Positions 29,024 through 36,312 of a DNA stretch of 36,312 bases are shown here, in pieces. The notes below the pieces were generated by a model. It had not been told where the DNA came from. It was given only the letters and a program-made list of their open reading frames with translations, and ran no database searches. The translations under genes and the position numbers were made by a program. How positions within the stretch are numbered: position 1 is the first letter of the stretch; each line of letters begins with the position of its first letter. Source of the stretch: Desertifilum sp. SIO1I2 (GTDB taxonomy: Bacteria > Cyanobacteriota > Cyanobacteriia > Cyanobacteriales > Desertifilaceae); contig JAAHGE010000001.1 in the NCBI GenBank assembly GCA_010672635.1, forward strand, positions 1 to 36,312, in the 5' to 3' direction.

Positions 29024-29104
29024 TGCGGATGGCGAGACTCGAACTCGCAAGGCAAAGCCACACGCCCCTCAAACGTGCGCGTATACCAATTCCGCCACAT
29101 CCGC
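29024..29104 (-). tRNA. tRNA-Leu (anticodon GAG)
   Basis: Minus strand GCGGATGTGGCGGAATTGGTATACGCGCACGTTTGAGGGGCGTGTGGCTTTGCCTTGCGAGTTCGAGTCTCGCCATCCGCA. Acceptor GCGGATG/CATCCGC, anticodon loop TTGAGGG, class II variable arm GGC-TTT-GCC, T arm GCGAG-TTCGAGT-CTCGC. Confidence 0.96.
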
Positions 29105-29257
29105 GTATCCGCTATTGAATTAGCGCTTTACTATCATAACAGGTTATTTCAAAATTGCCTACTCCTCAGTTAAGGGCGATCGCCAAAAAGCGAAAAACAT
29201 CTTCCAGAGGGGAGCGAAACCTTCTATTCTACTGAATACTGACCCAAAAGACCGAAG

Positions 29258-30601
29258 ATGCGTTTTTCAAAGATTCTCATTGCCAATCGCGGAGAAATCG
29301 CCCTGCGAATCCTCCGCACCTGTGAAGAAATGGGGATATCCACCGTTGCCGTTCACTCTACGATCGATCGGCACGCGCTGCACGTTCAACTGGCTGACGA
29401 AGCCGTTTGTATTGGAGAAGCGCCGAGTGGAAAAAGTTACCTCAACATCCCCAACATCATTGCTGCGGCGTTAACGCGAAATGCCACCGCCATCCATCCC
29501 GGCTATGGCTTTCTAGCGGAAAATGCCAAATTTGCGGAAATCTGTGCCGACCACCAAATTGCCTTTATTGGCCCTTCGCCTGCGGCGATTCGGGCAATGG
29601 GGGATAAATCCACCGCCAAAGAAACCATGAAACAGGCTGGAGTTCCCACCATTCCGGGAAGCGATGGCTTGTTAACCGACGAAAAAGAAGCCAGAACCGT
29701 TGCCCGGAAAATTGGCTACCCCGTCATTATCAAAGCCACAGCAGGCGGGGGCGGACGGGGGATGCGCCTAGTCCGCGAAGATAGCGAACTCTCAAAGCTC
29801 TTTCAAGCCGCCCAAGGGGAAGCCGAAGCCGCCTTTGGTAATGCGGGGGTTTACATGGAGAAATTCATTGAACGCCCGCGCCACATTGAATTCCAAATCC
29901 TGGCGGATAGCTATGGGAATGCCATTCACTTAGGGGAACGGGATTGTTCAATTCAGCGCCGCCACCAAAAGTTACTCGAAGAAGCTCCCAGTCCCGCTTT
30001 ATCGCCCCAACTGCGCCAATTAATGGGAGATGCGGCAGTGAAGGCGGCACAATCGATTCAATATACAGGTGCAGGTACCGTTGAGTTTCTGTTAGACCGC
30101 CACGGCAATTTCTATTTCATGGAGATGAATACGCGGATTCAAGTCGAGCATCCCGTAACGGAGATGATTACAGGACTGGATTTAATCGCCGAACAAATCC
30201 GGATTGCTCAAGGCGAAAAACTGGCACTCACCCAAGCGGAGGTTAAACTGCGCGGTCATGCGATTGAATGTCGTATTAATGCTGAAGACCCCGACCATAA
30301 CTTTCGTCCCCATCCCGGTCGGATTAGCGGCTATCTGACGCCGGGAGGCCCTGGGGTGCGGATGGATTCCCACGTTTATACCGATTATGAGATTCCGGCT
30401 TATTACGATTCGTTGATTGGTAAGCTGATTGTTTGGGGAAGCGATCGCGATGCCGCAATTAAGCGGATGCGCCGCGCCCTACGCGAATGTGCCATTACAG
30501 GCGTTCCCACCACGATTGGGTTTCATCAAAAGATTCTGGAAACGCCCGCCTTTCTCAAAGGAGAGGTGTATACCAACTTCGTCGAACAGTTTTTTCGTTA
30601 G
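29258..30601 (+). CDS. accC: Acetyl-CoA carboxylase, biotin carboxylase subunit
   Basis: [95 protein letters not shown]. Confidence 0.98.
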   Translation: MRFSKILIANRGEIALRILRTCEEMGISTVAVHSTIDRHALHVQLADEAVCIGEAPSGKSYLNIPNIIAAALTRNATAIHPGYGFLAENAKFAEICADHQIAFIGPSPAAIRAMGDKSTAKETMKQAGVPTIPGSDGLLTDEKEARTVARKIGYPVIIKATAGGGGRGMRLVREDSELSKLFQAAQGEAEAAFGNAGVYMEKFIERPRHIEFQILADSYGNAIHLGERDCSIQRRHQKLLEEAPSPALSPQLRQLMGDAAVKAAQSIQYTGAGTVEFLLDRHGNFYFMEMNTRIQVEHPVTEMITGLDLIAEQIRIAQGEKLALTQAEVKLRGHAIECRINAEDPDHNFRPHPGRISGYLTPGGPGVRMDSHVYTDYEIPAYYDSLIGKLIVWGSDRDAAIKRMRRALRECAITGVPTTIGFHQKILETPAFLKGEVYTNFVEQFFR

Positions 30602-30885
30602 TGCATGAGGGTCAGCAAACCTTGTTGACCTAACAGGAGTTCTCTCGCCAAGCTGAAAATGCCCACCCAAATAATCGGGGTGATATCTACACCACCGAGG
30701 GGTGGCACCAGTTGGCGCAGGGGGATTAAAAACGGTTCGGTCGGCCAGGCAATTAAATTAAACGGCAAGCGATTGAGGTCTACTTGCGGATACCAGGTCA
30801 AGATAATCCGAAAAATGAACAAAAAGGTCATCAGACCGATAAACAGACCTAACAGGGAGCTAGAGACACTTAGCGCACTCATCAT
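30598..30885 (-). CDS. YggT family (Ycf19-like) membrane protein
   Basis: 95 aa; [60 protein letters not shown]. Confidence 0.92.
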   Translation of the reverse strand: MMSALSVSSSLLGLFIGLMTFLFIFRIILTWYPQVDLNRLPFNLIAWPTEPFLIPLRQLVPPLGGVDITPIIWVGIFSLARELLLGQQGLLTLMH

Positions 30886-31066
30886 GGGTCGCCAAATTTA
30901 AGTTTTGTAACTCAGGTGCTTTCTAATTTTAACGTTATCGGGCGGTCGATCTTGCGCGTTTGGGGTAGAAGTTCTATACAATTAGGGCTTCAATGCACTT
31001 CTCAAGCGTGTAACACATCGTTAAAATTAATGAGAATGCAATTTCAATTGTTTACAGAGAGGATTT

Positions 31067-31186
31067 ATGACTCCTTCGCTAGCAAACTTCCTTTGGAGCT
31101 TAGTCTGGGGCGCTGTCATCGTAGTTATCCCCATCACCCTTTCGCTGATCTTTATTAGTCAAAAAGATAAAATTCAACGCTCTTAA
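31067..31186 (+). CDS. psbX: Photosystem II protein PsbX
   Basis: 39 aa ORF below the ORF-track size cutoff: [39 protein letters not shown]. Confidence 0.93.
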   Translation: MTPSLANFLWSLVWGAVIVVIPITLSLIFISQKDKIQRS

Positions 31187-31431
31187 GCCGTTTGCAATTT
31201 TATTGAAGAACCTCAGCTAGCGGAATGGGGGCAGTTGCGATCGCGCTCTTGTGCCTGCGAACCGATAGACTGAGGTTTTATTATAGGAACTATACTCTAG
31301 CTACCCCAATCCGTTGAATCCTAAAAACACGATCGCGATCGTCAAGCTTAACGCTTAGGATGAATTCGCCCAGCCAGAGTAGAGGATTTATGGATAAATC
31401 GCTAACATGAGACAGGCTTAGGAGAGAAGCA

Positions 31432-32244
31432 ATGGTAAATGTCGGACTGAACCCAGGCGCAATGCTGGGCATTGTCCTGTTTGTTGCCGGGGCGGGGCTA
31501 TACTTCCTTCGATCGGTACGTCCAGAGCTAGCTAGAGATCACGATATCTTCTTTATGGCCGTGGCTGTTCTCAGCGGCGGTATTCTGTTTTTCCAAGGAT
31601 GGAGACTCGACCCGATTTTGACCTTTGGGCAATTTTTGCTCACCGGGTCTGCGATCTTCTTTGCCGTGGAAAGCATCCGCTTGCGGGGATTAGCAACAGC
31701 TCAAGCCAAGCGCAGTACGCCCATTGTCGATGATGACCGACCTGTGAGTCCGGTATACGACTACTACTCTTATAAAGCAGAACTCGACGAACTCGAACCG
31801 CTTGAAGAAGAACAACCCATCCCCCGACGCATTCGGGGAACGCGAGTAGCGCGTCCGGGTCGGACTGATGATTATGAAGACGAGGCACCCGCACGTCCTG
31901 CACGCCGCAGTTCTAGCGCTAACGGCGGACGACCGCCGAGTGGAGGAGCGACCCCCCGCAGACGCCGCCCGCGTCCGGATGAGCGTCCTACCCGTCGCCC
32001 GGAAGACTGGGATAATTCCCCAAGCTACGGCGACGATTATCCTTATACGGATGCAACCGGGTCGAGTGCGCCAGAAACCCCAACTCGCCCGCCCAGTTCT
32101 AGACCGAGAAGACCTCGCCCTAGACCGGATACCCCTCCCCCGCGAGCAGAACGCGATAGCAAACCAACAGATTATGTAGATTATCAACCCATCGAGTCTT
32201 CAGATGATGATGAGGCAGATAATTCTAATAATTTTGACTACTAA
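31432..32244 (+). CDS. Ycf66 family protein
   Basis: MVNVGLNPGAMLGIVLFVAGAGLYFLRSVRPELARDHDIFFMAVAVLSGGILFFQGWRLDPILTFGQFLLTGSAIFFAVESIRLRG; low-complexity Arg/Pro-rich tail. Confidence 0.93.
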   Translation: MVNVGLNPGAMLGIVLFVAGAGLYFLRSVRPELARDHDIFFMAVAVLSGGILFFQGWRLDPILTFGQFLLTGSAIFFAVESIRLRGLATAQAKRSTPIVDDDRPVSPVYDYYSYKAELDELEPLEEEQPIPRRIRGTRVARPGRTDDYEDEAPARPARRSSSANGGRPPSGGATPRRRRPRPDERPTRRPEDWDNSPSYGDDYPYTDATGSSAPETPTRPPSSRPRRPRPRPDTPPPRAERDSKPTDYVDYQPIESSDDDEADNSNNFDY

Positions 32245-32348
32245 CTCGAAGTTCTCTGTGTACCCCCCCTAAACGTTTGGCAGGACGTGGCGCGTCAACC
32301 CGCACTCGCGTCCTTTCTTTATCGTTTCGATTCAGAGCTTGCCCAAGA

Positions 32349-32879
32349 ATGCGTCGTTTTTCTTTGTACTGTGCCCTGATTGGGGCTGTTGCTAGCCTTC
32401 TAGCAGGATGCGATCGCTCGACCCTACCTGTGGGGCCAGCGCCGCTGAATAGCCGCTATAAGGACGAACAACCGGCAATTAGCGGCAATGGTAGGTTTTT
32501 GGCGTTTGTGTCTAATCGGGATGGCAAGCGGCAAATTTTGCTTTACGATTTGCAGTTGCGGCAGTTTGTGGATCTGCCGCGCCTCAATCGTCGCGATACG
32601 ATTGCTGAAAATCCCAGCATTAGTTATACGGCCCGTTATCTGGTGTATGTGGCAAGCGATCGCGGTCGGCCCGAAGTTGAGCTTTACGACCGAATTACGG
32701 GGCGCGTGGAGGTGTTAACAACGGGTTATCGGGGATGGGTGCGCTCTCCAAGTATCAGCCCGGATGGTCGCTTGGTGGCGTTTGAAACGGATCGGCGCGG
32801 TCAATGGGATGTGGAAATTCTTGACCGAGGGCCTAATATTGAGCTAGACCGACCTGATGGGTTTCCTCTAGGGCAGTAA
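32349..32879 (+). CDS. TolB-like (WD40/PD40 beta-propeller) lipoprotein
   Basis: Lipobox SLLAGC; repeats AISGNGRFLAFVSNRDGKRQILLYDL, SISPDGRLVAFETDRRGQWDVEILDR. Confidence 0.88.
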   Translation: MRRFSLYCALIGAVASLLAGCDRSTLPVGPAPLNSRYKDEQPAISGNGRFLAFVSNRDGKRQILLYDLQLRQFVDLPRLNRRDTIAENPSISYTARYLVYVASDRGRPEVELYDRITGRVEVLTTGYRGWVRSPSISPDGRLVAFETDRRGQWDVEILDRGPNIELDRPDGFPLGQ

Positions 32880-33404
32880 GTGAAGCGCGTTATTGTTTTA
32901 TCGACATTGGCAATGACCAGTTTGTTAAGCGGTTGTGTTGGCTATCCCCGCTTGCTAGCTGAACCGTTCGATCCGGGCGGACGGAGCTTAAATAGTATTT
33001 CAGAAGATTCGAGTCCGCGAGTGGCGGGGCGGTTTGTGGTGTTGACTTCCGATCGCCGCTTTAGCCAGGATGTGTATCTATACGATTTGCAGGAACGGCG
33101 CTTAGTCGATCTACCGGGACTGAATTCTCTCGATGCGATCGCCTCTAGCCCAGATGTCTCGGAAGATGGGCGTTATATTGTGTTTGCGGCCAGTCGCCAA
33201 GGTCGTTCTGATATTTATATTTATGACCGTTCCATTCGCCAACTGCGAAATCTCACGAACGATTTGCAAATGACGGTACGCAACCCCACCCTAAGCGCGG
33301 ATGGCAGTACGATCGCCTTTGAGGCGGATGCGAACGGGCAATGGGATATTTTTGTGTACGATCGCTCCGGGCGGCCCATTGTGGGCCCCGGAGCAATGCC
33401 TTAA
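32880..33404 (+). CDS. TolB-like lipoprotein, tandem paralogue
   Basis: GTG start directly abutting the previous TAA; lipobox SLLSGC; DVSEDGRYIVFAASRQGRSDIYIYDRSIRQLRNLT, LSADGSTIAFEADANGQWDIFVYDRSG. Confidence 0.88.
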   Translation: MKRVIVLSTLAMTSLLSGCVGYPRLLAEPFDPGGRSLNSISEDSSPRVAGRFVVLTSDRRFSQDVYLYDLQERRLVDLPGLNSLDAIASSPDVSEDGRYIVFAASRQGRSDIYIYDRSIRQLRNLTNDLQMTVRNPTLSADGSTIAFEADANGQWDIFVYDRSGRPIVGPGAMP

Positions 33405-33415
33405 GGGAAAAACAA

Positions 33416-33607
33416 CTATCGCAACCCTAACCAGGTAAAGAAATCCTGACGGGTAAAGATTTCGAGAACAATCAGGGCGATAAAGCCAATCATGGCAAAG
33501 CGACCGTTAATCAATTCAGCATAGCTCGTCCATCCAAAGGAGGGTTCGGGCATCTCTTCGCTTTGAACAGTTTCGCTTAAAGGAGCAGTTGGTTTTTCTG
33601 AAGTCAT
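33416..33607 (-). CDS. High-light-inducible / one-helix chlorophyll-binding-like protein
   Basis: 63 aa; FGWTSYAELINGRFAMIGFIALIVLEIFTRQDFFTWLGLR (ExxNGRxAMIGF motif). Confidence 0.93.
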   Translation of the reverse strand: MTSEKPTAPLSETVQSEEMPEPSFGWTSYAELINGRFAMIGFIALIVLEIFTRQDFFTWLGLR

Positions 33608-34629
33608 GGTGTTTCTGATGGGGATGCAGACTGATGGTTTAAATTTTGCACCGATTCGATCAGCGATCGCACTTCGGTTGTGCCTTCGGAAGGTTCAAAG
33701 GTAAAGGGAAACTTCCCGCGCGCTAGCATTCGCAAACCTAGTGGCCCTAGGCTGACTAAACCCCGCAAATCGCGAAATGAGTTCCCCACTACTTGCACGC
33801 CAAACTTGCGTTCGTCTACCCATCCCCCTTGCTTCACTAAATCGATTAAGACTTTGCGATGGCGGATCGAACGGCTGGCTTGGCTGTCTTTGCGCTGAAG
33901 AATTTCTGCTTTAATTTTGCCAATTTGATCGAGGGGGGCAACCTCCATCGGACACACAGAATTGCAGTAATAACAGCGCGTGCAACCCCAAACGCCTTGG
34001 GTTCCCTCATTGTAATTTTCTAGGCGATCTTCAGCGCGATCGTCGCGAGCATCTGCCACCATTCGATAGGCTTTCGCTAAGGCATGGGGCCCCACAAAAT
34101 CGGGGTTGACTTCGCGGGCATTACATTCGGAATAGCACGCCCCACATAAGATACAGTTTCCCGATTGGTCGAGTTGCGATCGCTCTTCGGGGGTTTGTAA
34201 AAATTCGCGTTCTGGGAGCGATCGCGCCGCCGTACTCACATAAGGTTCAACCGCCTGGAGATTATCCCAGAAACTTTGCATCTCCACAACTAAATCTCGA
34301 ATAACTGGCATATTCCCCATCGGCGCAATTGTAATTGTGGGTAGCGTCTCAGAAGCAGTCGGAGCATTAAACATTTGGGAAGCTCGCTCTAATTCGCTCT
34401 TGACATTTTCTTTACAAGCGAGTGCAGAACGACCATTAATTCTCATTGCACAACTACCACAGATCGTATTGCGGCAATTCTTGCGAAACGCTAAACTTCC
34501 ATCTTGTTCCCACTTAATCCGATTCAGGCAATTGAGGATAGTCTCGCCCGGTTCTACCTCTAGCTGATACTCTTGGAGGCGCGGCGTGCTTCCTGGCTCT
34601 TGGCGGATTATTCTAAATAGAACTTGCAC
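33604..34629 (-). CDS. sdhB: Succinate dehydrogenase/fumarate reductase iron-sulfur subunit
   Basis: CRNTICGSCAMRINGRSALACK (2Fe-2S), CILCGACYSECN and GCTRCYYCNSVCP clusters. Confidence 0.94.
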   Translation of the reverse strand: MQVLFRIIRQEPGSTPRLQEYQLEVEPGETILNCLNRIKWEQDGSLAFRKNCRNTICGSCAMRINGRSALACKENVKSELERASQMFNAPTASETLPTITIAPMGNMPVIRDLVVEMQSFWDNLQAVEPYVSTAARSLPEREFLQTPEERSQLDQSGNCILCGACYSECNAREVNPDFVGPHALAKAYRMVADARDDRAEDRLENYNEGTQGVWGCTRCYYCNSVCPMEVAPLDQIGKIKAEILQRKDSQASRSIRHRKVLIDLVKQGGWVDERKFGVQVVGNSFRDLRGLVSLGPLGLRMLARGKFPFTFEPSEGTTEVRSLIESVQNLNHQSASPSETP

Positions 34630-35045
34630 GATCTCAAACCTTGGTTTTAAAATTTGAACCCTTACCTCAAAAATTTACAGACCTCTTGGGTTCGCTAATC
34701 ACACTTTTGAGATTAACTGACTCTTGAGGTCAAACTCTCGCAGGAGGGGGCTAATTCTATATTAATCTTCCCTGAGATAGATAGCAGCACTCCATCTTGA
34801 CAACACACTTCTTGGTTTTCGCTGATGACGCTTTAAGAAAAAATGAAGGCACTCATCGACCCCGGTTCTCGATCCAGAACGGGTAATGTTAATCTGTGTT
34901 CGGCCTTTTAATCCTTCTTAAGCAAAATTAAGCGTAAAAATTTTTGTGAAAACAGATAGAATTAGGGATATATTTTGATCGGGCCATTCATTGGCGACAA
35001 AATTGACTGTTAACCGACCAAGGACAAGGATCTACGGTATAAGTG

Positions 35046-35453
35046 ATGACTGAAATTGCCACGACCCCGTTAACGGGGAAAGCTCTACTTCAAAAAGTAA
35101 AAGAACTTTCGCACTTGCCCAGAAGAGAAACTGCAAAGCGCTGCGGATACTACACGACCACAAAAAACGACCAGATGCGCGTCAATTTAACTGATTTTTA
35201 TGATGCAGTTTTAGCGGCAAAAGGCGTTCCCTTAAATCCAGAAGGGACAAAAGATGGTCGGGGACGCGAACCGACATACCGCGTCAGCGTCCACAAAAAT
35301 GGTCAAATTGTTATCGGCGCAACCTACACTCAAGCAATGGGTTTACAGCCCGGAGATGAGTTTGAAATTAAGCTTGGCTACAAGCACATTCATCTGATTC
35401 AGGTGGATAGCGATAAGAGCAGCGATGGGGAAGCCGATTCTTCCGACGAGTAA
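35046..35453 (+). CDS. Cyanobacterial AbrB-family transcriptional regulator (cyAbrB)
   Basis: PLTGKALLQKVKELSHLPRRETAKRCGYYTTTKNDQMRVNLTDFYDAVLAAKG...YRVSVHKNGQIVIGATYTQAMGLQPGDEFEIKLGYKHIHLIQVD. Confidence 0.95.
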   Translation: MTEIATTPLTGKALLQKVKELSHLPRRETAKRCGYYTTTKNDQMRVNLTDFYDAVLAAKGVPLNPEGTKDGRGREPTYRVSVHKNGQIVIGATYTQAMGLQPGDEFEIKLGYKHIHLIQVDSDKSSDGEADSSDE

Positions 35454-35519
35454 GAACGTCGCGCATTTCCCAAAAATCCCGCCTCTGAAAACAGCGCGTG
35501 GGATCGCTCTCCAACATCA

Positions 35520-36305
35520 ATGCTAGGAAGCGCAGATTGCTTCAGAGGTTTCGATCCATTGTGTATTGAGTTCGCCAATTTAGCATTTTTGGGAGTAGCA
35601 GAGACTCCAAAGCTATGGCTGAGTAATGCGAATGCGATCGCTAAAATTACTGCCTTTTTCTCGATCTGGTTAGCAATTTGGCTCCCAATGGCAATACCAA
35701 TTGCTAGCGCCTTGAAATGGCATCCTCCTAAACCCCTGTTAGCCGAGCAAAAGCTCTATTTACTGCTTCCGCTCTACCCGATCGCTCCCCTATTATTATG
35801 GGGGGCGGCTCAGGTAGAAGGAAGCTCTTTGACCGACTACGGTTTATCTATAGATTGGCAATTTTTGCAATCCCTGGGGATAGGATTAGGGTTGGGGGTG
35901 GGGAGTCTCGCTGTTTTATTTGGATTGCAATTTCTCTGCGGTTGGTTCGCTTGGCAGCCAAATTCTCAGCCCCCTTTGCAATCAATTTTACTCCCAACTC
36001 TTGGATTAGGATTGTGGATAAGCGGGACAGAAGAAGCAATTTTTCGCGGATTTCTTCTGACTCAACTACAATCTGAGTATTCACCCGCAATCTCAGCAAT
36101 CGTTTCCGGGTTAATTTTTGCACTCCTCCACTTAATTTGGACGCCGAAAGAAACCTTTCCTCAACTTCCCGGTTTGTGGTTAATGGGAATTGTTTTAGCG
36201 ATCGCGCGTTGGGTAGATGGCGATTTAATTAGCCTCGCTTGGGGACTTCATGCGGGATGGGTGTGGGCGATCGCCACTTTAGACACTGCCAAAGTCTTAG
36301 ACTAG
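35520..36305 (+). CDS. CPBP family intramembrane glutamic endopeptidase (CAAX-protease/Abi-like)
   Basis: Motifs EEAIFRGFLLTQL, FALLHLIW, GLHAGWVWA; multiple hydrophobic segments. Confidence 0.88.
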   Translation: MLGSADCFRGFDPLCIEFANLAFLGVAETPKLWLSNANAIAKITAFFSIWLAIWLPMAIPIASALKWHPPKPLLAEQKLYLLLPLYPIAPLLLWGAAQVEGSSLTDYGLSIDWQFLQSLGIGLGLGVGSLAVLFGLQFLCGWFAWQPNSQPPLQSILLPTLGLGLWISGTEEAIFRGFLLTQLQSEYSPAISAIVSGLIFALLHLIWTPKETFPQLPGLWLMGIVLAIARWVDGDLISLAWGLHAGWVWAIATLDTAKVLD

Positions 36306-36312
36306 TATGCAA

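Noticed and set aside
35520-36305. CPBP/Abi protein as a phage abortive-infection gene
   Set aside because: CPBP proteases are common cyanobacterial household membrane proteins; no toxin, antitoxin or defence neighbours present.

Overview
This is a cyanobacterial chromosomal segment, judged from dense HIP1 (GCGATCGC) sites, psbX, Ycf66, a one-helix HLIP, cyAbrB, and conserved hisD-rpsT-tatD-rpoB-rpoC1-rpoC2 gene order. Most of it is ordinary core genome: zinc-ribbon/FHA proteins, GAF histidine kinase, Usp, hisD, rpsT, tatD, rpoBC1C2, GH65-betaPGM fusion, pentapeptide protein, purL, purF, chorismate lyase-like, tRNA-Leu(GAG), accC, YggT, psbX, Ycf66, two TolB-like lipoproteins, HLIP, sdhB-like, AbrB and a CPBP protease. 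There is also a solitary TnpB (IS200/IS605 OrfB) element. The strongest anomaly is the 3' end of the rpoC2 ORF (about 18.9-19.33 kb). There the cyanobacterial rpoC2 frame runs into a GC-rich, proteobacterial-looking fragment encoding the last 57 residues and stop codon of pyruvate phosphate dikinase, in a different frame. It then runs into the C-terminal tail of an unrelated histidine kinase. This three-part chimera stays open as one 1474-codon ORF and is most likely an assembly or library chimera. If real, it would be a remarkable RNA polymerase beta'' fusion. I did not find a convincing multi-gene undescribed defence or mobile system. Other second-look items are the TnpB element ends, an inverted pair of 8-bp minisatellites, HIP1 clustering, and several strong intergenic hairpins.
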